DNA from: Doris montereyensis
Lineage: Eukaryota; Mollusca; Gastropoda; Nudibranchia; Dorididae
NCBI GenBank assembly: GCA_037039925.1
Contig: JAXRKP010000324.1
Location: forward strand, 216,001 to 280,000
DNA: 64,000 nt
Direction of reading: 5' to 3'
Under the pieces are notes generated by a model, which saw only the letters and a program-made list of their open reading frames with translations, did no database searches and was not told the DNA's origin. Shown here in pieces: positions 29,700-40,800 of this stretch. A program made the translations under genes and the position numbers. The stretch's first letter is position 1; each line of letters begins with the position of its first letter.

Positions 29700-32600
29700 C
29701 CTTCATTTTAGTGAAGGAAATGACATTGAATAATATCAAAGCATCATTGGAAAAAGGAGACAAATCCAAGGAAATGACATTGAATAATATCAAAGCATCA
29801 TTGGAAGAAAGACGAGACAAATACAAGGAAATGACATTGAATAGTATCAAAGCGCCATTGGAAGAAAGGAGACAAATACCAGGAAAATGACATTGAATAA
29901 TATCAAAGCGCCATTGGAAGAAAGGAGACAAATACAAGGAAATGACATTGAATAATATCAAAGTGCCATTGGAAGAAAGGAGACAAATACCAAGGAAATG
30001 ACATTGAATAATATCAAAGCGCCATTGGAAGAAAGACGAGACAAATACAAGGACATGACATTGAATAATATCAAAGTGCCATTGGAAGAAAGGAGACAAA
30101 TACAAGGAAACGACATTGAATAATATCAAAGCGCCATTGGAAGAAAGAGAGACAAATACAAGGAAATGAAATTGAATAATATCAAAGCATCATTGGAAGA
30201 AAGACAGAGACAAATACAAGGAAATGACATTGAATAATATCAAAGTGCCATTGGAAGAAAGGAGACAAATACAAGGAAATGACATTGAATAATATCAAAG
30301 CGCCATTGGAAGAAAGACGAGACAAATACAAGGAAATGACATTGACTAATATCAAAGCGCCATTGGAAGAAAGACGAGACAAATACCAGGAAATGACATT
30401 GAATAATATCAAAGCGCCATTGTAAGAAAGACGAGACAAATACAAGGACATGACATTGAATAATATCAAAGTGCCATTGGAAGAAAAGGAAACAAATACA
30501 AGGAAATGACATTGAATAATATCAAAGCATCATTGGAAGAAAGACGAGACAAATACAAGGAAATGACATTGAATAATATCAAAGTGCCATTGGAAGAAAG
30601 GAGACAAATACAAGGAAATGACATTGAATAATATCAAAGTGCCATTGGAAGAAAGGAGACAAATACAAGGAAATGACATTGAATAATATCAAAGCGCCAT
30701 TGGAAGAAAGACGAGACAAATACAAGGACATGACATTGAATAATATCAAAATGCCATTGGAAGAAAGGAGACAAATACAAGGACATGACATTGAATAATA
30801 TCAAAGTGCCATTGGAAGAAAGACGAGACAAATACAAGGAAATGACATTGAATAATATCAAAGCATCATTGGAAGAAAGACGAGACAAATACAAGGACAT
30901 GACATTGAATAATATCAAAGCATCATTGGAAGAAAGACGAGACAAATACAAGGAAATGACATTGAATAATATCAAAGTGCCATTGGAAGCAAGGAGACAA
31001 ATACAAGGAAATGACATTGAATAATATCAAAGCATCATTGGAAGAAAGATGAGACAAATACAAGGAAATGACATTGAATAATATCAAAGCGCCATTGGAA
31101 GAAAGGAGACAAATACAAGGAAATGACATTGAATAATATCAAAGCACCATTGGAAGAAAGACAAGACAAATACAAGGAAATGACATTGAATAATATCAAA
31201 GTGCCATTGGAAGAAACACGAGACAAATACAAGGACATGACATTGAATAATATCAAAGTGCCATTGGAAGAAAGACGAGACAAATACAAGGAAATGAATA
31301 ATATCAAAGTGCCATTGGAAGAAAGACAGAGACAAATACAAGGACATGACATTGAATAATATCAAAGTGCCATTGGAAGAAAACGAGACAAATACAAGGA
31401 CATGACATTGAATAATATCAAAGCGCCATTGGAAGAAAGACGAGATAAATACAAGGACATGACATTGAATAATATCAAAGCACCATTGGAAGAAAGACGA
31501 GACCAATACAAGGACATGACATTGAATAATATCAAAGTGCCATTGGAAGAAAAGACGAGACAAATACAAGGAAATGACATTGAATAATATCAAAGCATCA
31601 GTGGAAGAAAGACGAGACAAATACAAGGAAATGACATTGAATAATATCAAAGCGCCATTGGAAGAAAGACGAGACAAATACAAGGAAATGACATTGAATA
31701 ATATCAAAGCACCATTGGAAGAAAGACAGAGACAAATACAAGGAAATGACATTGAATAATATCAAAGCACCATTGGAAGAAAGGAGACAAATACAAGGAA
31801 ATGACATTGAATAATATCAAAGCACCATTGGAAGAAAGACGAGACAAATACAAGGACATGACATTGAATAATATCAAAGTGCAAATACAAGGAAATGAAT
31901 AATATCAAAGTGCCATTGGAAGAAAGACGAGACAAATACAAGGACATGACATTGAATAATATCAAAGCGCCATTGGAAGAAAGACGAGATAAATACAAGG
32001 AAATGACATTGAATAATATCAAAGTGTCATTGGAAAAGAAAGGAAATGACATTGAATAAATCAAACAAGGACATGACATTGAATAATATCAAAGCACCAT
32101 TGGAAGAAAGACGAGACAAATACAAGGACATGACATTGAATAATATCAAAGTGCCATTGGAAGAAAGACGAGACAAATACAAGGAAATGACATTGAATAA
32201 TATCAAAGCATCATTGGAAGAAAGACGAGACAAATACAAGGAAATGACATTGAATAATATCAAAGTGCCATTGGTAGAAAGACGAGACAAATACAAGGAA
32301 ATGACATTGAATAATATCAAAGTGCCATTGGAAGAAAGACGAGACAAATACAAGGAAATGACATTGAATAATATCAAAGCACCATTGGAAGAAAGACGAG
32401 ACAAATACAAGGACATGACATTGAATAATATCAAAGCACCATTGGAAGAAAGGAGACGAATACAAGGAAATGACATTAAATAATATCAAAGCACCATTGG
32501 AAGAAAGACGAGACAAATACAAGGAAATGACATTGAATAATATCAAAGTGCCATTGGAAGAAAGGAGACAAATACAAGGAAATGACATTGAATAATATCA

Positions 32601-32930
32601 AAGTGCCATTGGAAGAAAGGAGACAAATACAAGGAAATGACATTGAATAATATCAAAGTGCCATTGGAAGAAAGGAGACAAATACAGGAAATGACAGTGA
32701 ATAATATCAAAGCACCATTGGAAGAAAGACAAGACAAATACAAGGAAATGACATTGAATAATATCAAAGCGCCATTGGAAGAAAGACAAGACAAATACAA
32801 GGAAATGACATTGAATAATATCAAGTGCCATTGAAAGAAAGGAGACGAATACAAGGAAATGACATTGAATAATATCAAAGTGCCATTGAAAGAAAGGAGA
32901 CGAATACAAGGAAAAAACAGACAAAAATCC
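29700..32930 (-). repeat. 57-bp minisatellite derived from the SINE-C tail
   Basis: The + strand unit includes gacattgaataatatcaaag, ccattggaagaaagacgaga and caaatacaaggaaat. Read on the - strand (ccttgtatttgtctcgtctt, then ccaatggcgctttgatatta) it aligns along its whole length with the 3' tail of SINE-C at 61778-61842. There are about 57 copies. Common variants are agcgcc, agtgcc and agcatc. The right edge continues into SINE-C sequence proper (32911-32930). Confidence 0.88.
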
Positions 32931-33050
32931 AGAGGTCGCGGGTTTGATCCCCACGGTGGCCAGGATTTTTATGTCTGTTCTTTGTATTTGTGTCGTCTTT
33001 GTTCCTGCGGGGCTTTAATATTTTTCAATGTCATTTTCTTCCCTTTGACA
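32931..33050 (+). repeat. SINE-C, partial copy (from box B to tail)
   Basis: It begins agaggtcgcgggtttgatcc, with a box-B-like gggtttgatcccc, then cggtggccaggattttt and the tail ctttgtatttgtgtcgtctt. It matches 61728-61848. It is head-to-head with the - oriented array on its left. The arms 32905-32930 and 32963-32990 are inverted around a 32-bp loop. Confidence 0.82.
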
Positions 33051-33059
33051 TGGCCCTTG

Positions 33060-34350
33060 CCTGACTGTTTGTCTCTTCCTTCCTTTTAGAATTGTCACTG
33101 TTTGTCTCTTCCTTCCTTTTAGAATTGTCACTGTTTGTCTCTTCCTTCCTTTTAGAATTGTCACTGTTTGTCTCTTCCTTCCTTTTAGAATTGTCACTGT
33201 TTGTCTCTTCCTTCCTTTTAGAATTGTCACTGTTTGTCTCTTCCTTCCTTTTAGAATTGTCACTGTTTGTCTCTTCCTTCCTTTTAGAATTGTCACTGTT
33301 TGTCTCTATCTTCCTTTTAGAATTGTCACTGTTTGTCTCTATCTTCCTTTTAGAATTGTCACCATTTGTCTTTTCCTTCCTTTTAGCTTTGTCACTGTTT
33401 GTCTCTTCCTTCCTTTTAGAATTGTCACTGTTTGTCTCTTCCTTCCTTTTAGCATTGTCACTGTTTGTCTCTTCCTTCCTTTTAGAATTGTCACTGTTTG
33501 TCTCTTCCTTCCTTTTAGCATTGTCACTGTTTGTCTCTTCCTTCCTTTTAGCATTGTCACTGTTTGTCTCTTCCTTCCTTTTAGCATTGTCACTGTTTGT
33601 CTCTTCCTTCCTTTTAGAATTGTCACTGTTTGTCTCTTCCTTCCTTTTAGCATTGTCACTGTTTGTCTCTATCTTCCTTTTAGCATTGTCACTGTTTGTC
33701 TCTTCCTTCCTTTTAGTATTGTCACTTTGTCACTGTTTGTCTCTTCCTTCCTTTTAGCATTGTCACTGTTTGTCTCTTCCTTCCTTTTAGCATTGTCACT
33801 GTTTGTCTCTTCCTTCCTTTTAGCATTGTCACTGTTTGTCTCTTCCTTCCTTTTAGCATTGTCACTGTTTGTCTCTTCCTTCCTTTTAGCATTGTCACTG
33901 TTTGTCTCTTCCTTCCTTTTAGCATTGTCACTGTTTGTCTCTTCCTTCCTTTAGCATTGTCACTGTTTGTCTCTTCCTTCCTTTTAGCATTGTCACTGTT
34001 TGTCTCTTCCTTCCTTTTAGCATTGTCACTGTTTGTCTCTTCCTTCCTTTTAGAATTGTCACTGTTTGTCTCTTCCTTCCTTTTAGCATTGTCACTGTTT
34101 GTCTCTTCCTTCCTTTTAGCATTGTCACTGTTTGTCTCTTCCTTCCTTTTAGCATTGTCACTGTTTGTCTCTTCCTTCCTTTTAGCATTGTCACTGTTTG
34201 TCTCTTCCTTCCTTTTTAGCATTGTCACTGTTTGCCTCTTCCTTTAACATTGTCACTGTTTGTCTCTTCCTTCCTTTTAGCATTGTTACTGTTTGTCTCT
34301 TCCTTCAATTTAACATTGTCACTGTTTGCCTCTTCCTTCAATTTAACATT
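33060..34350. repeat. minisatellite, 33-bp unit
   Basis: About 38 copies of tgtcactgtttgtctcttcc followed by ttccttttagcat or ...gaat. The unit length is a multiple of three and free of stops, which explains long 11-residue-periodic frames on both strands. It starts right after the SINE-C tail. Confidence 0.94.
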
Positions 34351-34571
34351 GTCAACACAAACGCAAAGACAAAGGTTTCAAGATCATTTATTTATACATG
34401 TACTTGCAAAGAAAACAAAGTGATGATAAAACACAAGTTGAATATCACAGACTGGTGCTTGTATTTCACACATGATACATGTAGTACTAGCATTACTGAC
34501 TGCTATGTACATGGATGTTGTTTGCAGCAATGAAAAAATCTGCTAAACACATCTAAGAAAAGAAGTAAGAG

Positions 34572-34745
34572 CTAGTGAGTGAGAGCCAGAAAAGAAGTGA
34601 GAGCCAGAAAAGAAGTGAGAGCCAGAAAAGAAGTGAGAGCCAGAAAAGAAGTGAGAGCCAGAAAGAGAGAAGAGAGAGAAGAAGAAGAGAAGAAAAGAGA
34701 GAAGATAAGAGAGAAGAAAAAGAGAGAGAAGAAAAGAGCTAGAAA
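34572..34745. repeat. 18-bp tandem repeat and purine-rich tract
   Basis: Five copies of gtgagagccagaaaagaa are followed by GA-rich low-complexity sequence. Confidence 0.88.
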
Positions 34746-36425
34746 GAAAGGAAACGCTATTCTGTGGATCTTATATTCAGTAACAAGAAGAAATTACATG
34801 ACATCTTCAATGTAATAAATGATCTCGGTTCATCAAGGCTGACAGAATGACTTCTCACTGGTGATTGCTGTAGAAATTCATTGTTGGAAAATAAAAACCA
34901 TTATCTGACTGAAAATGCAGTTTTTTTGTAAACATGTTTGTCTTTGTTCAGTCAAAAGTTTATTTCATTATTCCTGCATAATCCTTTTCATCTAGAATAA
35001 ATAATTGTATCATTTTAAAGACTCTTTCTTGCATCTGTCATAGCTTTAAAAATCATTCCTCCTTTATTAAGAATTTTACTGAAAAGAAAGCTGGAGTTAA
35101 AAAGCTTTTGTATCAATAAATGTGTCATGAATCATTCTGCTTGTATCCCCCCTCCACCCCCACCTCCAAAAGAAACCCCAACTTATTTATTGATAACTAT
35201 ATTGTTGATGTTGTATTCTACCTCTAAATGAAATGTACAACAACAACAACAACAACAATGACATTTTTGTACTTTCGATTCCCCCTCTAACGAAATTGAA
35301 CTTCAATACATTAAGTGACAAGTGGACATTCCATTTCTCATAAGAAAACGGTTGTTGAAATTATAAAAATAATAACTTTATCATGTTTTACCATGTTGCT
35401 ATGTAAGCATACAGGATATCACACAACAATGATGCTTGCTCTAAATCTAAACATACAGAAACAAGGTTACAGTTAAGCTGCCTTTTGTAGTATGCACTTC
35501 AGTGAGCTCCACTGACTTTATTTATAAATATTTCAAAGCCAGCTCGTACTGTAGTTTCTAATAATAGCAAAGAAAAAGAGATTTACAGTAAGCCCTCTCT
35601 GTTTGTAAAAGCACATCTTCAAAGTACATGTCAAAAGTACATCTGACATAAGTAGAGAGCCGATGTAATAATATGTTATTCTAACCAAAGCATCACTGAA
35701 TCACACACAGCCATTTTCAATTCACTCACATGTCGGTTAGTTAAATCAAAAATTTCTAAGTAGACCTGGCGTAGCAAAATGATTGTATATTGCATTAAGA
35801 TAATAGTAATATCGATATGGAAACTATTTCATGGCTGCATGGTCAGGCTTTACTTCAGTCATTCAATAATAGCGTGGCTGGCTGTGTCAAATTTTATGTA
35901 GTAGAGTTTCAATGAACAGCATTTATCTTTATTTCTAAAGGAATCATTTTCATTCTCACATCTAAACAAAATGATGGAACTATAATACTAATAAGTATAC
36001 TAGAGGAAATGTCCAACCACCTTTCGCTAATCCCATGATCGAGTCCAATGTGCATAGTTAACACATTCCCATAATGAAAGAAACAGCCCCTCTCGATTTA
36101 TTGCTGTCACTAGAGTGTAGTGCCCCAGTTGCGGCCATGCGCTCTATCCCAGACCTAACACCTCTCCTCAGCTACATGCTTCCCATGCTTTTGAAAACTC
36201 CCTCCTTGCTCTATGTATATCACTAGTATCACCCTCTCTTCTCCTTTACAGTGACATGAGTGACCATTGTTTTGTATTCTTGGCTGCTCCTTTCCTACAG
36301 TTCAATAGTAATCCACCTCCTCCCTATCATCCCTCTACCAGACACATGAGGCAGTGATAGAAGAAATCTAAAATTGAAATTCTGCAGTAAAGAAACGTTT
36401 TCACCTGTGTTATTTTATCGTTACC
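34746..36425. other. intergenic DNA, no recognised gene
   Basis: AT-rich, with a short (CAA)n at about 35237-35257. No exon, RNA gene or dispersed repeat was recognised. Confidence 0.4.
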
Positions 36426-36436
36426 TTTTAAGATTG

Positions 36437-37260
36437 AAATGACATATGTCACGCAACCAGACAATGGTACAATGGGGTCATTGCGACATATGTCACGGCA
36501 ACTAGATAATGGTACAATGGGGTCATTGCGACATATGTCACGGCAACCAGACAATGGTACAATGGGGGTCATTCCGACATATGTCATGGCAACCAGACAA
36601 TGGTACAATGGGGTCATTGCGACATATGTCACGGCAACCAGACAATGGTACAATGGGGTCATTGCGACATATGTCATGGCAACCAGACAATGGTACAATG
36701 GGGTCATTGCGACATATGTCACGGCAACCAGACAATGGTACAATGGGGTCATTGCGACATATGTCACAACAACCAGACAATGCTACAATGGGGTCATTAC
36801 GACATATGTCACGGCAACCAGACAATGGTACAATGGGGTCGACATATGTCACAGCAACCAGACAATGGTACAATGGGGTCATTGCAACATATGTCACAGC
36901 AACCAGACAATGGTACAATGGGGTCATTGCAACATATGTCATGGCAACCAGACAATGGTACAATGGGGTCATTGCGACATATGTCACAGCAACCAGACAA
37001 TGGTACAATGGGGTCATTGCGACATATGTCACAGCAACCAGACAATGATACAATGGGGTCATTGCGACATATGTCACAGCAACCAGACAATGGTACAATG
37101 GGGTCATTGCGACATATGTCACAGCAACCAGACAATGGTACAATGGGGTCATTACGACATATGTCACGGCAACCAGACAATGGTATGATGGGGTCATTGC
37201 GACATATGTCACAGCAACCAGACAATGGTACAATGGGGGTCATTGCAACATATGTCAACA
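36437..37260. repeat. minisatellite, 45-bp unit
   Basis: About 18 copies of gacatatgtcacggcaacca followed by gacaatggtacaatggggtcattgc. The 10-bp palindrome gacatatgtc occurs in most units. The period is divisible by three, so several frames stay open. Confidence 0.94.
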
Positions 37261-37278
37261 ACCGATTTTTGTCTCTTG

Positions 37279-37412
37279 AAATTTAACCTGTCCACCGTAT
37301 AGGAAAATCTCAATGGGAATAAAAGAGGAACCAGCAAGATGAAAGACATATATAAAAGAGGGAAAGGAAAGAAAAATTACCCACCACCAGCAACGCCCGT
37401 CAACCACCCACC
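37279..37412 (-). repeat. SINE-B, compact copy
   Basis: Reading the - strand gives ggtggttgacgggcgttgct at the 5' end and ccgtataggtg-like plus ggacaggttaaatttc at the 3' end. It is homologous to 23605-23755 and lies between the 45-bp array and the kelch terminal exon. Confidence 0.65.
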
Positions 37413-37564
37413 GACAACCAGTTGAAGGGTTGAATAAAAACCACATTTAAATCAACATCCACAGAAAACAACATTTCATTCCATTGGAACAATGAACAAG
37501 CTTGAAATTAAATATTCAGAAAACAAATCCACAGCACAAGCAAACGCTATGTATTATAGCGGGC

Positions 37565-37890
37565 CTATGCTGGACAAATAGTGCTTGGTAAGGTGAGAAC
37601 ACAGCAGGCCCGTCCTATGACACGTGTGGACAGCTCTAAAGCCACCATTTGATCTTTGCCACAGTCGTATTCCTGTAATAAATCAGAGTAGCGGTGCTCC
37701 CCATTTATGCCCCCACCATGTAAATTTTCTCCTTGAACACAGCTGCTCCCGCCTCCCGAATGTTGCAGGTGGTTCGACAAATCGTCCACTGGTCAGTTTG
37801 AGGGTTGTAGACTTCCACTGTGATGATGGGCACCGGAAATCCATAGCTGTCCTCCACATTGCCCCCAATGACGTACAGCTTGCCCTGAAC
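37565..37890 (-). CDS. kelch-like terminal exon: kelch repeats 5-6 and stop (one indel)
   Basis: After acceptor tgtttgtcag it reads VQGKLYVIGGNVED, then VEVYNPQTDQWTI and AAVFKEKIYMVG. One G is missing in a G-run near 37714. In the next frame it continues GINGEHRYSDLLQEYD, RVIGRACCVLTLPSTICPA and stop TAG at 37567-37565. The joined C-terminus is a normal KLHL ending. Confidence 0.9.
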
Positions 37891-40800
37891 CTGACAAACA
37901 GTTGGTGGACAAACACAATCAATGAAACAGTTGGGGATAAAAACAATCATTGAAACAGTTGGGGGATAAAAACAATCATTGAAACAGTTGGGGGATAAAA
38001 ACAATCATTGAAACAGTTGGGGATAAAAACAATCATTGAAACAGTTGGGGGATAAAAACAATCATTGAAACAGTTGGTGGATAAACACAATTAATGAAAC
38101 AGTTGGGGGATAAAAACAATCATTGAAACAGTTGAGGGAATAAAAACAATCATTGAAACAGTTGAGGGAATAAAAACAATCATTGAAACAGTTGGGGGAT
38201 AAAAACAATCATTGAAACAGATGGTGGATAAACACAATCAATGAAACACTTGGGGATAAAAACAATCAATGAAACACTTGGGGGATAAAAACAATCATTG
38301 AAACAGTTGGGGGATAAAAACAATCAATGAAACAGTTGGGGGATAAAAACAATCAATGAAACAGTTGGGGGATAAAAACAATCATTGAAACAGTTGGGGG
38401 ATAAAAACAATCATTGAAACAGTTGAGGGAATAAAAACAATCATTGAAACAGTTGGGGGATAAAAACAATCATTGAAACAGAAATTAACATCATAGGTAG
38501 TTTCAACATTAAAATTTTACAAGGTGAAAACGTTAAACGAAATCATGAAGCGATTAGCCCTAAAGAGTTAACCATAACACTTACGATTAATAGACCTATA
38601 TGTTATAATGATGAGCATGTCTGTAGATTGAAAAAGTTACGTTAAATCTTCAACAGAAACTGACTTGTAGGAGACATGGTACAGGAAGTCTGGCTCCCTT
38701 TGTCAAAAATTTCTATCACGCTCATGACTCCTTTGGTAGCAGTAATAAAGTTCCTTCAGGATCATTACGCCTCATAGAACTGGAGCTTAGCCCAGTTTCT
38801 GTAGCGGGCAGCGGAACAAGTGATGATAATCACCTCTTTGACAGGACCCTAGTGTGACACAGGTGTGTACTCCCAAGCTAGTGCTTGTACCCATTTTCAC
38901 CTGGGTCGAGTGGGAACAATGCCTGTTAAGTGTTCTCCCCATGAAACACAATGTTAGACCTAGCTTTGCTAGGATTCGGACCTGGGACCTCATGATCTCA
39001 AGTTCAGCAGCCTTACAACTCAGCCACCGACGTCACTTTTCACAACACTAACTCCAGTTAAATATACATATGTCACTCATCGTCCCTTGAATAGGGGCAT
39101 AGGTCGTGGGCAAAAACCTTCCAGAGCTGTCTATCTATCACATATATAATTCCAGGTGTTGCTAAGACTACCCACAATTTTTCATCTGTCTTCATCTCTT
39201 GTCTCTATGTGCCTCTAAGTCGGCCCTCTAAGTCGACCCCTCTAGGTCGACCCCTCTAGGTCGACCCCTCTAGGTTGACCCCTGTAGGTCGACCCCTTTT
39301 TCTCTTACCCTCTGCGTTCTTATAGTGATAAAGACCTTGTTTTGTAATGCTTGTCTACGGCTTTCTAATAGTAATAGAGATCTTGTTTGGTAATGCTTGT
39401 CTACGGCTTTCTAATAGTAATAGAGACCTTGCTTTGTAATGCTTGTCCCTCTGCGTTCTAATAGTAATAGAGACCTTGCTTTGTAATGCTTGTCCCTCTG
39501 CGTTCTAATAGTAATAGAGACCTTGTTTTGTAATGCTTGTCCCTCTGCGTTCTAATAGTAATAGAGACCTTGTTTTGTAATGCTTGTCCTCTGCGTTCTA
39601 ATAGTAACAGAGACCTTGTTTTGTAATGCTTGTCCCTCTGCGTTCTAATAGTAATAGAGACCTTGGTTTGTAATGCTTGTCTCTTGTCCCTCTGCGTTCT
39701 AATAGTAATAGAGACCTTGTTTTGTAATGCTTGTCCCTCTGCGTTCTAATAGTAATAGAGACCTTGTTTTGTAATGCTTGTCCCTCTGCGTTCTAATAGT
39801 AATAGAGACCTTGTTTTGTAATGCTTGTCCTCTGCGTTCTAATAGTAATAGAGACCTTGTTTTTGTAATGCTTGTCCCTCTGCGTTCTAATAGTAATAGA
39901 GACCTTGTTTTGTAATGCTTGTCCCTCTGCGTTCTAATAGTAACAGAGACCTTGTTTTGTAATGCTTGTCCCTCTGCGTTCTAATAGTAATAGAGACCTT
40001 GGTTTGTAATGCTTGTCTCTGCTTTCTAATAGTAATAGAGACCTTGTTTGTAATGCATGTCCCTCTGCGTTCTAATAGTAATAGAGACCTTGATTTGTAA
40101 TGCTTGTCCCTCTGTGTTCTAATAGTAATAGAGACCTTGTTTTGTAATGCTTGTCCCTCTGTGTTCTAATTGTAATAGAGACCTTGGTTTGTAATGCTTG
40201 TCCCTCTGCGTTCTAATAGTAATAGAGACCTTGATTTGTAATGCTTGTCCCTCTGCTTTCTAATAGTAATAGAGACCTTGCTTTGTAATGCTTGTCCCTC
40301 TGCGTTCTAATAGTAATAGAGACCTTGCTTTGTAATGCTTGTCCCTCTGCGTTCTAATAGTAATAGAGACCTTGTTTTGTAATGCTTGTCCCTCTGTGTT
40401 CTAATTGTAATAGAGACCTTGGTTTGTAATGCTTGTCCCTCTGCGTTCTAATAGTAATAGAGACCTCGATTTGTAATACTTGTCCCTCTACGTTCTAATA
40501 GTAATAGAGACCTTGGTTTGTAATGCTTGTCCCTCTGTGTTCTAATAGTAATAGAGACCTTGATTTGTAATGCTTGTCCTCTGCGTTCTAATAGTAATAG
40601 AGACCTTGTTTTGTAATGCTTGTCCCTCTGCGTTCTAATAGTAATAGAGACCTCGATTTGTAATGCTTGTCCCTCTGTGTTCTAATAGTAATAGAGACCT
40701 TGTTTTGTAATGCTTGTCCCTCTGCGTTCTAATAGTAATAGAGACCTCGATTTGTAATGCTTGTCCTCTGTGTTCTAATAGTAATAGAGACCTTGTTTTG

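Noticed and set aside
29683..32483. Many open frames with KxPLEERRDKYKEM-type periodicity on the + strand and FPCICLLSSNG-type on the - strand
   Set aside because: They are translations of the 57-bp SINE-C-derived array, in which 19 codons equal one unit. Frames break wherever a unit has an indel.
33015..34247. Long frames on both strands with 11-residue periodicity (LSLFVSSFLLE; TMLKGRKRQTV)
   Set aside because: The 33-bp array is stop-free on both strands, and the same interval gives several equally long frames.
36327..37286. Cys/His-rich periodic frames (CDICHSNQ), at first sight zinc-finger-like
   Set aside because: They come from the 45-bp array. Cys spacing follows the DNA period, and competing frames are equally long on both strands.
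37624..37953. A + strand 109-codon frame opposite the kelch exon
   Set aside because: It is the antisense shadow of the kelch terminal exon, whose - strand frame has clear family motifs.
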